A stretch of DNA of 64,000 nt from Luteimicrobium subarcticum (GCF_002798015.1 NZ_PGTZ01000009.1:1-64000), one strand, 5' to 3'. Numbered from the stretch's first letter, positions 35,481 to 47,900 are shown. Notes: generated from the sequence alone by a model not told the origin. Numbers and translations are program-made.

Positions 35481-35846
35481 ATGACCTCACATGGCACCAC
35501 CGACGGCAGCCACGAGGTACGCGCCCTCACGCGCGAGCTCGCCAACTACACCCTCCGACTGTCAGAGACGATCGGGTGCCCGGAGAGCGACGTGTGGGCG
35601 GTCCATCTCGCTGCGTCAGGTCGCATGCTCTTCCCCGGCCAGGCAGAGTCCGGATTGTGTTTTCCAGACGGGCCGATGTCGAGCGGCGGCGCGACCCGGT
35701 ATGAGATCTGGCGGGTGGCGCTCCGTGAGGTCCTTGACATCCTGGGCCCGGTGGAGTGTCGGCTGCGCACGGGATACGACCTCGACGAGCTGACCGGAGC
35801 GATGGAGGCCTTCTTCGAGACCGCCGCCGATGGGCGCACCCCGTGA
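35481..35846 (+). CDS. Hypothetical protein, possible second immunity/accessory gene
   Basis: 121 aa: MTSHGTTDGSHEVRALTRELANYTLRLSETIGCPESDVWAVHLAASGRMLFPGQAESGLCFPDGPMSSGGATRYEIWRVALREVLDILGPVECRLRTGYDLDELTGAMEAFFETAADGRTP. No family recognised. It lies within the imported block between the immunity gene and the SseB paralogue, with GGAGAGG upstream. It may be an immunity protein whose toxin has been lost. Confidence 0.55.
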   Translation: MTSHGTTDGSHEVRALTRELANYTLRLSETIGCPESDVWAVHLAASGRMLFPGQAESGLCFPDGPMSSGGATRYEIWRVALREVLDILGPVECRLRTGYDLDELTGAMEAFFETAADGRTP

Positions 35847-35930
35847 CTGGCTCGGCACGTCGTCCGGCGCCGGACGACGCCTGCCCCCACGAGACCCCCC
35901 ATGCCTGACGAGACCACCGAGAGGTTCACC

Positions 35931-36818
35931 ATGACGGCTCCGGACACCCCGGGCGCGGCCGTGCTGCGCGCGCTGCGCGACGGCCCGGTGGTCGTGCCGC
36001 ACCTGACCCGGGACGACGGCACACCGCAGGTACGGGTGTTCCCGGCGGCGACACCGCTGCGGGAGGCGCGGGCGGACGCTACCGGTACGTACGCGCCCGC
36101 CGACGAGGGAGGCAGCACGTTCGACCTGTGCGTGTTCTCGAGCGCGGCGACGCTCGAGGAATTCCTCGGCGACGACCCGGGCCGCGAGTTCAGCCTGCGG
36201 CGGCGCGACTCGCTCGCGCCGTTCCTGCGCCGCCACGGCGCAGCCCTCTCCCGAGTGGTGGTGGACCCCGGCTCGCCGGGCGCGATGGCGTTCACCGTCG
36301 CAGAGGCCCTCGCCGCCCTGGAGACCGCACCCGCCGAGGACGACCCGACCGGCCTGTTCGACGCCACCGGTGCCGGCATCAGCCCGGAGGGCCGGGAGGC
36401 GCTCGCGTCGGTCGACGAGCCGGGGGGCTCGCGCGGCGTCGGGCTGGAGCTCAACCTGCCGGACCACTGGGCGCTGCTCGACCTGGAGGACGCCGCGTCG
36501 CGCGCCGCGGGCGCGGGCGGGCAGGTCATGGCGTACCTCGCGCTGCCGGGCGAGAACGCCGCCGTCGCGCTGCAGGTGACCCTGTACTGGCACGACCTCG
36601 GGCCGGTCACGACGGTGTCGCACCTGCGTCGCATCCAGGAGCGCCTCGCCGCGACGGACCCCGGCGACGAGCTGACCCGCACCGAGACGCTCTCGGGCCC
36701 CTCGGCGTGCGGCGTCAGCGGCAGGTACACCCGACCGTGCCGACGCACGGGTCGGGGCCGGATGCGCGGGTCACCCGTCGCGGGGGCGCCGACCAGGTCG
36801 TCCAGCGCGAACCCGTAG
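35931..36818 (+). pseudogene. Truncated SseB paralogue fused to regulator sequence
   Basis: The first about 255 residues are nearly identical to the SseB protein at 27988-29172, except for a 35-residue internal deletion after DLEDAASR and a truncated C-terminus at TETLSGP. The frame then continues through the 204-bp duplicate of the XRE gene read in antisense (SACGVSGRYTRPCRRTGRGRMRGSPVAG) to a stop at 36816-36818. Starts at ATG 35931 with GAGAGG upstream (ATG 35901 is an alternative). Its C-terminal domain is lost, so it is probably non-functional. Confidence 0.75.
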
Positions 36819-36900
36819 GCGCGGGCGAGCGGGACGAGCAGCTCGATGGTCGCGCGGCGGCCGCCCGACTCGAGCCGGGACAGGGTGCTCGCCGAGATGC
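36697..36900. repeat. 204-bp copy of XRE gene interior (duplicate)
   Basis: Matches 33878-34081 at 203 of 204 bases, offset 2819 bp in the same orientation. It is flanked by the truncated SseB paralogue on the left and by the intact DUF6518 gene on the right. Left boundary shares GCCC with both sides. Confidence 0.9.
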
Positions 36901-36922
36901 GGCGCTGCGAGAGGGGTGATCG

Positions 36923-37588
36923 CTACCCGAGGCCGGCGCCGAGCGTCCGGTAGGCGAGCAGGAACACCGCAGCCACCACGACCGTACCGAGGACCGCCAC
37001 GGCGACGGGCAACGCACCCCGGACGCGCCGGACGAGCGTGCCGACGAGGAGCGTGACACCGACGGCGGCGATCACGATCCAGTAGACCGGGCTGGTCGTG
37101 TCGCGGACCACGGTGAGCCCGTAGGCGGCCTCGCCGATCCCGACGCCGGCGAGGAGGGCCGTGCCCAGCGCCGCGGGCAGGTCGCGAGCGTGCAGCCATG
37201 TCGCCGCGAGGCCCACGAAGGGCCCGACGACGACCCCGACGACGCCGAACAGCAGCGGGTCGTAGTGCAGGCCCCGCAGGTCGGACGCCGCCGTGTACCC
37301 GAGGACGAGGAGGACGAAGCTCACCGCCCCGAGGACCGCACCGCCGACGCCGCGCACCCGCGACCCGTACACGAGGAGCGCCGTGAGGAGCGTCCAGCCG
37401 CTGGCCGAGTTGGCGAACGACGCCAGCGCGTCCGGAAGGAGTCCCTGGGTGTACGACGTCAGGGCGCCGAGGGCGAAGCTCAGGACGGCGACGACCACCG
37501 CCCGCGTCACGGTCCCGGAGACGGGGCGGCCCGCGCGGTTCGTGGTCGGGGTGCTCGTCGGGCCCTCTGCGGAAGTGGTCACCGGCAC
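36923..37588 (-). CDS. DUF6518-family membrane protein
   Basis: 221 aa. ALGALTSYTQGLLPDALASFANSASGWTLLTALLVYG resembles the conserved LTSYxQGxLP..LANSxGxW core of DUF6518; six hydrophobic segments follow, with WIVIAAVGVTLLVGTLVRRVRGALPVAVAVLGTVVVAAVFLLAYRTLGAGLG at the end. GTG 37588 gives the longest sensible start; GTG 37582 is an alternative. A diverged fragment of its 3' end lies at 34306-34424. Function of the family is unknown. Confidence 0.8.
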   Translation of the reverse strand: MPVTTSAEGPTSTPTTNRAGRPVSGTVTRAVVVAVLSFALGALTSYTQGLLPDALASFANSASGWTLLTALLVYGSRVRGVGGAVLGAVSFVLLVLGYTAASDLRGLHYDPLLFGVVGVVVGPFVGLAATWLHARDLPAALGTALLAGVGIGEAAYGLTVVRDTTSPVYWIVIAAVGVTLLVGTLVRRVRGALPVAVAVLGTVVVAAVFLLAYRTLGAGLG

Positions 37589-37664
37589 ACCGTAGGGGCG
37601 GTGGCGCGAGGACGAGGCGGTGCCACACCATGGGGCCACGACCCCGATGTGATCGGATAGTTCG

Positions 37665-38954
37665 ATGGACGTCATCAACTGGGCCGGGAACCACACCATC
37701 ACCGCCGACCGTCTCGTCGAGGCGCGCAGCGTCGAGGAGGCCCGGGCCGTCGTCGCGAGCAGCCGCCATGTCCGCGCGCTCGGCACGCGGCACGCGTTCA
37801 ACGACCTCCCCGACACCGCCGGCACGCTCGTGTCCGTCACCGGGATCGCCGCCGACCCCGTGCTCGACGAGGACGCCCGCACCGTCACCGTCGGCGGCGG
37901 CACACGGTACGGCGACCTCGCCGCCTGGCTCGACGCGCGCGGCTGGGCGCTGCACAACCTCGGCTCGCTCCCCCACATCTCCGTCGCGGGGGCCACCGCG
38001 ACCGGCACCCACGGCTCCGGCGACGCCAACGGCTCGCTCTCGACGGCCGTCCGCGGGCTCGAGCTCGTCGGCCCGGGCGGCGACCTACGAACGATCGCCG
38101 CGGACGACCCCGAGCTCGCCGGCAGCGTCGTCGCCCTCGGCGCCCTGGGCGTCGTGACGCGCGTGACCCTCGCCGTCGAGCCCACGTTCGCCGTCCGCCA
38201 GGACTCCTACCGCGACCTGCCGTGGGACGCGTTCCTCGAGGACGTCCCTGCCGTGACCGGCGCCGGGTACAGCGTGAGCGTGTTCACCGACTGGGCGGCC
38301 GACAGGATCGAGCAGGTCTGGGTCAAGCGGCGGGTCACCGCCCTTCTCGACCGAGGCGCTCGCGACCCGGGCGCCGCCGACGCAGCATCCGAGGACGCTC
38401 CCGACCTCCTCGGCGTCCGGCCCTCCGGGGTCGCGCGGCCGCTCATCGTCCCGTCCGACGAGGTGAACACGACCGTCCACCTCACGCCCGGCCCGTGGAA
38501 CGCCCGCCTCCCGCACTTCCGGTTCGACGCCACGCCGAGCGTGGGCGACGAGATCCAGTCCGAGTACTTCGTCGACCGCGCCGACGCGGTCCCGGCCCTC
38601 CGCGCAGTCCGTGCGCTCGCCGACCGGATCGCGCCGGTCCTCGCGATCACCGAGCTGCGGACCGTCGCAGCGGACGACCTCTGGCTCAGCATGGCCGCGG
38701 GCCGTGACTCGCTCGCGATCCACTTCACGTGGCACCGCGACGCGGCCGCGGTCGCCGCCGTCCTCCCCCTCGTCGAGGCCGCCCTCGAACCTTTCGGCGC
38801 CCGTCCGCACTGGGGCAAGGTCCACCTGTTCGACGCGGCCCGGCTCGCGCCGCTCTACCCCCGTTTCGACGACGCCCGCGAGCTGCTCGCCCGGCGCGAC
38901 CCGGACGGCGTCTTCCGCAACGCGGCGACGGAACGGCTGCTCGGACAGCTCTGA
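37665..38954 (+). CDS. FAD-dependent alditol/xylitol oxidase-like protein
   Basis: 429 aa. MDVINWAGNHTITADRL begins like alditol oxidases; VRALGTRHAFNDLPDTAGTLVS holds His43, the expected site for covalent FAD, followed by TVGGGTRYGDLAAWLDARGWALHNLGSLPHISVAGATATGTHGSGDANGSLSTAVRGLELV of the VAO/PCMH fold. C-terminal HTGK-like region HFTWHRDAAAVAAVLPLVEAALEPFGARPHWGKVHLF fits xylitol/sorbitol oxidases. It would oxidise a polyol at C1 with O2, producing H2O2. It faces the giant surface protein across a terminator. Confidence 0.87.
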   Translation: MDVINWAGNHTITADRLVEARSVEEARAVVASSRHVRALGTRHAFNDLPDTAGTLVSVTGIAADPVLDEDARTVTVGGGTRYGDLAAWLDARGWALHNLGSLPHISVAGATATGTHGSGDANGSLSTAVRGLELVGPGGDLRTIAADDPELAGSVVALGALGVVTRVTLAVEPTFAVRQDSYRDLPWDAFLEDVPAVTGAGYSVSVFTDWAADRIEQVWVKRRVTALLDRGARDPGAADAASEDAPDLLGVRPSGVARPLIVPSDEVNTTVHLTPGPWNARLPHFRFDATPSVGDEIQSEYFVDRADAVPALRAVRALADRIAPVLAITELRTVAADDLWLSMAAGRDSLAIHFTWHRDAAAVAAVLPLVEAALEPFGARPHWGKVHLFDAARLAPLYPRFDDARELLARRDPDGVFRNAATERLLGQL

Positions 38955-38959
38955 GCCCG

Positions 38960-38988
38960 CGGCGCGCACCCCCCTGCGGTGCGCGCCG
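38960..38988. terminator. Bidirectional terminator hairpin
   Basis: Perfect 11-bp arms 38960-38970 and 38978-38988 (CGGCGCGCACC) lie between the convergent oxidase and giant surface protein genes. Confidence 0.7.
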
Positions 38989-38997
38989 TCGGGAATC

Positions 38998-41900
38998 TCA
39001 CCCCTGCCGGCGCCGCCACCCCGCGGCGACGAGGACCCCGCCGACCAGCAGCGCGACCAGGCCGGACGCGCCGAGCGCCCACGGCGACGCACCGGTGCGC
39101 GCGAGCGGCGGCGTCGCCTCGGTGCTCGTCGGGCTGCTCGTCGGGCTGCTCACCGGACCGCTCGTCGGGGCAGGAGTCGTCGGGGTCGGCGTCGGGCTGG
39201 ACGGCGGCACGACGGGGACCTCGACCTCCGCGCACGGCAGCCCCGTTGCCGGATCGACGCCGTCCGTGCACTCCGTCGGCGGATCGACGTCGCAGTCGCC
39301 GTCCTCCTGGGCGGTGCAGCCCGTGTCGGGCGGCGGCTGGAACGCGATGTTCGTCGCGGTGCCGTCGCCGCCGTCGTGCGTGGTGACGCTGTACGTGATC
39401 TCGAGGACGTCGCCCGACCCGAGCGTGCCCGTCCACACGAGGCGCGGCGCCGTGTACACGAGCTCGCCGCTGCTGAGCGACGTCTCGGCGTCGTCGCCGT
39501 AGGTCGCGTCGTCGAGCACGTCGGTGAGGTCGTCGACCACGGTCGCGGGCCGCGCGGCCGTGTAGTCGCCGGGACCGACGTTCGTCGCGGTGACGGTGAA
39601 CGTCACGGTGTCGCCCACCCGGACGCCGTCCGTCGGGGTCGCAGACTTGGCGAGCGTGAGCTGCGGCAGCTCGTCCACGAGGGTCGAGCACGGCAGGCCC
39701 GTCTCGGGGTCGACGTCGCCGACCCCGCCGACGAACGCCGCCACCCGGTTCGACGGGCGCACCGGGACGGACGCGCCGAGGCGGCCGACGCCCCCGCCCG
39801 CGACGGGCAGGTCGTCCGGCGGGACGCACTGGTCGGGCGGCGTGACGTCGCAGTCGTCCGCGGCGGTGCAGCCCGCGTCGGACGGCGGCTGGAACGCCAC
39901 GTTGCTGACCTCGAGGTCGCCCGCGCCCGTCACCGTGACGCTGTAGGTCAGGGTCACGGACTCGCCCTGCGCGAGGTCGCCCGTCCACACGAGGCGCGGC
40001 GCCGAGAACGTCGGGGCGCCGGGTGTGCCGTCCGGGTCGGACGTCGTGACGACGGCGTCGTCGTCCCAGGTGGCGTCGTCGAGCACGCCCGTGAGGTCGT
40101 CGACAACGGTCGCGGGTCGGGTCGCGTCGAAGTCTGCGGTGCCGATGTTGGTCGCCCTCACGGTGTAGTGGACGGTGTCGCCCGCCTGGGCCGTCGTGAG
40201 ATCCGGGCTCGACTTCACGACGTCGAGGCCCGGCAGGCCCGCGTCCACCTCGCCGCAGGGCAGCCCGGACGGGTCCGTCCCGTCCACGCACGACCCGACC
40301 TCGGGCGGCGGGACCGTGCAGAGCGACGCGACCTGGCAGCCGCTGTCGGGCGGCGGCTCGTGCGCCACGTTGTCGAGCTGCCCGTCGCCCTGGCCGGTCA
40401 GCGTCAGCGAGTACGTGAGGGTGACCGACGCGCCCGACGGCAGCGCACCCGCCCACACGAGCCGCGGCTCGGCGTACCCGAGCACGCCCTGCCCGGCTCC
40501 CCCGGTCACGGTCGCCGTCGCGTCCCCGCCGTACGTGGCGTCGTCGAGCATGCGGCCCAGGTAGTCGACCACGACCGCCGGATCGGCGGCCGTGTAGTCG
40601 CCGGGACCGACGTTCGTGGCCGTGACCGTGTACGTCACCATGTCGCCGACCAGAGCCGTCGCCACGTCCGCGCTCGTCTTGGTGATCGTCATGCGCGGCA
40701 GGTCCTGCGTCACCTCGTCGCACGGCAGGCTCGTCGCGGGGTCGGTCCTGTCGGTGCACGTCGCGGGCGGCGTGACGTCGCAGTCGTCCGCCGCGGTGCA
40801 CCCGGAGTCGGGCGGCGGCTGGAACGCGACGTTCGCGAGCGTGCCGTCGCCCTCGCCGGTCACGGTCACGCGGTACGTCACGGTGACCGACCCGCCGGCC
40901 GCGAGCGCCCCGACCCACACGAGCCGCGGCGCCGCGTACGTCAGCGTGCCGTTCCCGACGGGCGCGGTCCGGCTCGCGACCGCGTCGTCGTCCCACGTGG
41001 CGTCGTCGAGCACGCCCGTCAGGTCGTCGACGATCGTCGCGGGGGCGTCCGTCGTGAACGGCTCGCTGCCGACGTTCGTCCCCGTGACCGTGTACGTGAC
41101 GGTGTCGCCGATCCGCGCGCCGGCGAGGTCCGGGCTCGTCTTGCTCAGCTGGAGCTCGGGCGCGCCGCCCACGACGATCACGCACGGCAGGCCCGTGTCG
41201 GGGTCGGTCCCGTCGGTGCAGGTCGTCGGCGGCGTGAGGTCGTCGCACCCGCCGTCGGCCGTGCAGCCCGCGTCCGGCGGCGGCTCGAACGCCACGTTCC
41301 GCACGGTCCCGCCGCCGGTGAGCGTCACCGTGTACGTGATCGACACGCTGTCGCCCGACGCGAGCGCGCCCGTCCAGACGAGGCGCGGCGCGGCGTAGGC
41401 GAGCGTCCCGCCGGCTGGTGTCGCCACCGCGTCATCGCCGTACGTCGCGTTCTCGAGCAGCCCGGACAGGTCGTCGACGACGGTCGCGGGGTCGTCGTCC
41501 GTGAAGTCGCCCGGGCCGTCGTTGGTCGCCGTGACCGTGTAGGTGACCGTGTCGCCGATCCGCGCCCCGGCGAGGTCCGGGCTCGTCTTGGTGAGCGTCA
41601 GGCCGGGCAGGTCGGCGGTGACCTCGTCGCAGGGCAGCCCGGTGTCCGGGTCGGTGCCGTCGGTGCAGGAGGCCGGCGGCGTCACGTCGTCGCAGGCGCT
41701 GTCGTCGGCGGCCACGCACCCGGAGCTCGGCGGCGGCTGGAACGCCACGTTCGTCACGCTCAGGTCGCCCGCACCGGTGATCGTGACCGTGTAGGTGATC
41801 GTCACCGTGTCGCCCGCGGCGAGCGCGCCCGTCCAGACGAGCCGCGGCGCGCTGTACGTCACCGCGCCATCGGCGGCCGGGTCGCCCGACGCGGACGACG

Positions 41901-44900
41901 CCGTGGCGTCCGCGCCGTAGGTCGCGTCGTCGAGGACGTCGGTGAGGTCGTCGACCACGGTCGCCGGGTCGTCCGCGGTGTAGTCGCCCGTCCCGGTGTT
42001 GGTCGCCGTGACGGTGTACGTCACCGTGTCGCCGACGCGCGCGGACGCCAGGTCGGGCGCCGACTTGTCGATCGTCAGGCGCGGCAGGTCGCCGTCGACG
42101 GTGTCGCAGGGCAGGCCCGTGGCGGTGTCCGTCCCGTCGGTGCAGGTCGCGGGCGGCGTGACGTCGCACTCGTCCGCCGCGGTGCAGCCGGAGTCCGGCG
42201 GCGGCTGGAACGCCACGTTCGTGACCTCGGCGTCGCCGGCGCCCGTGAGCGTGACCGAGTAGGTGATCGTCACGGCATCGCCGGACGCGAGCGGCCCGAC
42301 CCAGACGAGCCGGGGCTCCGAGTACGTCAGCGCGCCCGCGGCGTCCGGGTCGGAGGGCGTGGCGACGGCGTCGTCTCCGTACGTCGCGTCGTCCAGGACG
42401 CCCGTCAGGTCGTCCACGACGGTCGCCGGGTCGTCGTCCGTGAAGTCGCCCGGACCCGCGTTCGTCGCCGTGACCGTGTAGGTGACGGTGTCTCCGATGC
42501 GCGCGGACACGAGGTCGGGCGCCGACTTGTCGATCGTCAGGCGCGGCAGGTCGGCGTCGACGACGTCGCACGGCAGGCCGGTGCTCGGGTCGGTCCCGTC
42601 GGTGCAGGTCGCGGGTGGCGTGACGTCGTCGCAGGAGTCGGCGCCGGCTGCCGCGTCGCACCCCGAGTCCGGCGGCGGCTGGAACGCTACGTTGCGGACC
42701 GACCCGTCGCCCGCTCCCGTGATCGTCACCGAGTAGTCCACGGTGACGGAGTCGCCCGACGCCAACGGTCCCGACCAGACGAGCCGCGGCGCGTCGTCGC
42801 TCAGCGTGCCCGCGCCGTCCGGGGTCACGGTCGCGTCGTCCCCGTACGTCGCGTCGTCCAGGACGCCCGTCAGGTCGTCCACGCCGACCGCGGGGCTGTC
42901 GTCCGTGAAGTCCCCCGGGCCGCTGTTCGTGAACGTCACGCTGTAGTGCACGACGTCGCCCGGCTGCGCGCCCGTGAGGTCGGGGCTCGTCTTGACGATC
43001 GTCAGGGCGGGCAGGTCCTGCGTCACGGTGTCGCACGGCAGGCCCGTGTCGGGGTCCGTGCCGTCGGTGCAGGTCGCCGGCGGTGTCACGTCGCAGTCGT
43101 CGGCCGCCGTGCAGCCCGAGTCCGGCGGCGGCTGGAACGCCACGTTCTCGACGGTCAGGTCGCCCGCCCCCGTGAGCGTCACGGAGTAGGTGAACGTCAC
43201 CGCGTCGCCCGCCGCGAGCGGGCCCGACCACACCAGCCGCGGGTCGCTGAACGTCACGGTCCCGCCGCCGGGAGGTGTGACCGCGGCGTCGGCGTCGTAG
43301 CTCGCGTCGTCGAGGACGCCCGTCAGGTCGTCGACCGCGGTCGCGGGAGCGTCGTCCGTGAAGTCGCCGGTGCCCGTGTTGGTGACCGTGACCGCGTACG
43401 TCACGGTGTCGCCGATCCGGGCGCCGGCGAGGTCGGGGCTGGACTTGTCGACGCTGAGCCGGCCGAGCCCGCCGGTGAGGCCGTCGCACGGCAGCCCGGT
43501 GTCGGGGTCGGCGCCGCCCGTGCAGGTCGTGGGCGGCGTGACGTCGCACGCGTCGGCCGCGGTGCACCCGGCGTCCGGCGGCGGCTGGAACGCCACGTTC
43601 GCGAGCGTCGCGTCGCCCGCCCCCGTCACGGTGACCGAGTACGTGATCGTCACGGCGTCCCCCGCCGCGAGCGTCCCCACCCAGACAAGCCGCGGCGCGC
43701 TGTACGTCAGCGTGCCCGCACCCGCGGGATCGGCGGCGGCGTCGTCCCAGGTCGCGTCGTCGAGGACGCCCGTGAGGTCGTCGACGACCGTGGCCGGGTC
43801 GTCCGTCGTGTAGTCCCCCGAGCCCGTGTTCGTCGCGGTGACCGTGTAGGTCACGGTGTCGCCGACCTGGGCCCCCGCGAGGTCCGGGCTCGTCTTGTCG
43901 ATCGCGAGCCGCGGCAGGTCGCCCGTGACGGTGTCGCAGGGGAGGTTCGTGACGGGGTCGATACCGCCCGCGCAGGTCGCGGGAGGCGTGACGTCGTCAC
44001 AGGCGCCGGTGTCGGCCGCCGTGCACCCGGAGTCCGGCGGCGGCTGGAACGCCGTGTTCGTGAGCGTCGTGTCACCGGCACCCGTGACGGTGACGGAGTA
44101 CGCGAGGGTGACCGTCGCGCCGGCCTCGAGCGGGCCCGTCCAGACGAGCCGCGGCGCCGCGTACGTCAGCGTCCCGACGTCGGGGCTCGCGGTCGCGTCG
44201 CCGTCCCACGTCGCGTCGTCCCGGACGTCCGTCAGGTCGTCCACCAAGGTCGCGGGGTCGTCGGCCGTGTACCCCGCGGTGCCGGTGTTGGTCACGCTCA
44301 CCGTGTACGACACGACGTCACCGACCCGTGCGGTCGACAGGTCCGGCGACGTCTTGGCGACCTGGAGGCCGCGCACCGGGGTCGACGTGGTGCAGCCCGG
44401 CTCCGCCCCGAGGTCGCAGCTCGACTCCGGCGGACCGGTCACCGCGTTCGTCAGCGTGCCGTCGCCGTCCAGCGGGCTGTGCACCGTGACCGAGTAGGTG
44501 ATGGTCGCCGTCGCCCCGACGTCGAGCGCCCCGGACCAGGTCAGGGCCGTGACGGGGTCGTTGCCGGTCGTCGTGAACGTGCCACCCGCGTCGGACGCCG
44601 CGTCGTCCGCGTAGTCGGCGTCGTCCGTCACGCCCGTGAGGTCGTCGGTGAACGTCGCCGGGTCGTCGTCCGTGTACGGGACCTGCCCCGAGTTGGTGAC
44701 GGTCACCGTGTAGGTCACGGTGCCGCCCGCGTCCACCGTCCCGGGCGTGGAGGACTTGGCGATCGTGAGCGCCCGCACGGGGACGGACGTCGAGCAGCCC
44801 GGCTCCGTGCCGTCGGCGCACGCCGACTCCGGCGCCGTCACGGCGTTGGTCAGCGTGCCGTCGCCGTCCGGCGGGTCGTCCACGGTGACGGAGTAGGTGA

Positions 44901-47900
44901 TCGTCGCCGTGCCGCCCACCGCGAGCGCCCCGCTCCACGTGAGCGCGGTGACCGGGTCGGTGCCGGTCACGGTGAAGGTGCCTCCCGCGTCGGACGCCTG
45001 GTCGGCGTCGAACGCGGCGTCGTCGGTGACGTCCGTGAGGTCGTCGGTGAAGCTCGCCGGGCGGTTCGCCGTGTAGGCGGTCTCGCCCGTGTTCTCGACG
45101 GTCACCGTGTACGTGACCTTCTGGCCGGGGACCACGCTCGCGCCCGCGTCGGACGTCTTGGTGACGGTGAGGCCCGGGTTCAGGATCGGCGTGTCGGTCC
45201 GGCACCCGTCCTCGGTGCCGTCGTCGCAGTTCGACTCGGGCGGCCCGGTGACGGCGTTGTCGACGACGTCGTCACCCGTGAGCGGGTCGGCGAGCGTCAG
45301 GACGTAGGTCACCGTGACGCTGCCACCGACGGGGATCGGCCCGCTGTACGTCATCGTGGTGCCCGCGACCGTCGCCGTCCCGCTGGCGGGCGACACCGTG
45401 GGCGTGCCGACGGTGCCGTGCGCGAGCACGTCCGTCAGGTCGTCCGTCACGACCGCGGGGGCGCCGGCGGTGTACGCGACCTGGCCGGTGTTCGCGATCG
45501 TCAGCGTGTAGGTGAGGGTGTCGCCGGGACCGACGCCGGACGTCGGGGACGCCGTCTTCGTGAGGTGGAGGGCCCTGACCGGGGTCGACGTCGTGCAGCC
45601 CGCCGAGGTCGGGGTGGCGCAGGTCGACTCGGGCGGCCCCGTGACGGCGTTCGTCAACGTGCCGTCGCCGTCGACCGGGTCGTGGACCGTGACGGAGTAC
45701 GTGACGGTCGCGGTCGCGCCGACGGCGAGCGCCCCGGACCAGGCCAGCGACGTCGTGGCCGGCCCGCCCCCGGTGGGCGTCGTCGTGAACGTCCCGCCCG
45801 CGTCCGAGGCGGCGTCGTCGCCGTAGTCCGCGTCGTCGGTCACGCCCGACAGGCTGTCCGTGAACGTCGCGGGGAGGCTCGCCGTGTAGGCCACGGTGCC
45901 CGTGTTCCGCACCGTGACCGTGTACGTGACCTTCTGCCCCGGGACGACGCTCGCGCCCGCGTCGGACGTCTTGGTGATCTGCAGACCGGGCACCCCGACG
46001 ACGACCGGGTAGTCCTCGACCTCGCCGCCGTCCACGGCACCGGTCGGCGACGACCCGGTGACCGAGCCCGGGAAGAGACGGAACCGTGCGGAGGTCTGCG
46101 CGCCCGCGGACGCGGTGCCGAACGTCAGCGTGTAGCTCGCCGTGCCCGAGCCCGCGGGAACCGCCACCTGCTGGCGCTCGCCCGCGTCGAACGTCCCGTT
46201 GCGGTTCAGGTCGACCCAGCCGACGAGGGTCGCCGGGCTCGACGACGTGTTGGTGGCCGTCAGCGTGACGGGCAGCGCGCGGCCGGCGACGGCCGAGATC
46301 GGGCTCGTCGTGCCGTCCTCGTCGTCGACGCCGGTCGTGTCGTCCCCGTCGGCACCGGTCGACGGCGCGCCGTCGTCCTCGGCGTCGACGGTGGAGCCGA
46401 TCATCAGCGGCGCGGTGTGCGTCGTGGCGTCGTACCCGACGATGCCGTGCCGCGCGCCGTCCGAGGCCAGCGTCGTCCCGTAGGACGCGGGGGCGTCGCC
46501 CAGGTCGACGGTGACCGGCGGCGCGAGGCAGCGGGCCCCGTCGTTCGCGGACGACGCCGGACCGTAGGCGAAGAACGTGCCGGTCAACCGGGGAGTCGCT
46601 GCCGTGAGGTCGAACCGCCAGATCTGCCCGCTGGTGTTGCTCGACGCGAACAGGTGGCCCGCGGAGTCGGTGTAGGTCGCGCCGAACGCCTTGGCGCCCG
46701 TCGTCGCTCCCGACCCTGCTCCGTCCGGGGCGACGAGCGCGGGGACGTTGCCGAGGTTCGTGAAGGTGTGGGTCGTCAGGTCGAACCGGGCGAGCGCCCA
46801 CGTGTTCGCCGCCCCGCCGGCGAGGGTGCCGACGGTGTAGAGGGACCCGCCGTAGTACGACCAGTCGGAGAGCTGCCCCAGGTTCACGGGCTTGGTGACG
46901 GACCCCGACCCCAGCACCTGCATGAAGGTGGGCGAGCCCGGCGCGAGGTCGATCTCCATCCAGTACGCCGTGGTCGTGCCCGTGTTGCCGGCGGCGATCC
47001 ACAGGTGTCCCTGCGGGTCGACGTCGCCCGCGTTCCACTGGTCCGTCGTGGCCACCGGGCCCGTCGTCGGGAAGGCGCCCGGCTTCCCGAGGTTCGCCGT
47101 CGTCCCGTCCCCCGCGATCCGCACCACGCTCTGCGTGCTGTTGTCGAACCCGTACACGAACCCGTCGAGCGCGTTGACCCCGACCGAGTTCACCGACGGC
47201 GAGTAGGTGAAGCCGGGGACCTGGGCGGCCTGGCCGGTCACCAGGTCCAACGTGTACTGCACCGTCGGCTGCTGCTGGAACAGCAGCGCGTCCCCGGTGC
47301 ACTGGACCGGCGGCTGCTGGACGAACGTGATGCTCGTGCTGCCGGGCGCGAGGAGCCCGCTCGTCGTGACGTCCGACGGGCCGTTCGTGAACGTCCCTGC
47401 GGTGTCCGAGGTGACCTGGACGGTGAAGGTGCACGACTTCTCCGTGGCGGACCCGACGCCGCCCGCGAGGTTCCCGCCGGCCGTCACCCGGCTGCCCGTG
47501 ACGCTCAGCGTGCCCGCGCTGCACGTCGTCGTGTACGACGACGGGTTCACGACCCGCAGACCCGACGGCAGCGCGTCCGTGAACGACCACCCGTTCTTCG
47601 GGCCGGAGTCCACGCTCGGGTTCGTCGGGTCGTAGGTGTTGGTGACCGTCCACGTGAGGGTGCCGGGGGCGCTCGTGCCGTAGGCGCCACCCGTGAGCGG
47701 GCCGGCCGAGAACTGCTTGTCGAGCTTCGGCGTGCTGTCCAGCATGACGACGTTGTCGAACGCGGTGTCGTTGCCGCCCACGGCCGTCTGGTTGTTGCGG
47801 ACCTGGAGGCCCAGGGTGCTGCCCGTCGCCCGCACCGCCACGTCGCCGACGTACGTCGCGACGAGGGCGGTGCGCTGCTGCTGCCGCGACCCGTTGGGGG

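Noticed and set aside
34306-36900. Direct repeats flanking the cassette interpreted as target-site duplication of a transposon
   Set aside because: No transposase or inverted ends are visible, and the 204-bp repeat contains gene-internal sequence of far greater length than target duplications; homologous or illegitimate recombination is more likely.
39230-44340. Regularly spaced repeats suggestive of a CRISPR-like array
   Set aside because: The period of 450-470 bp and in-frame coding show that these are protein repeats (DUF11), not short repeats with spacers.
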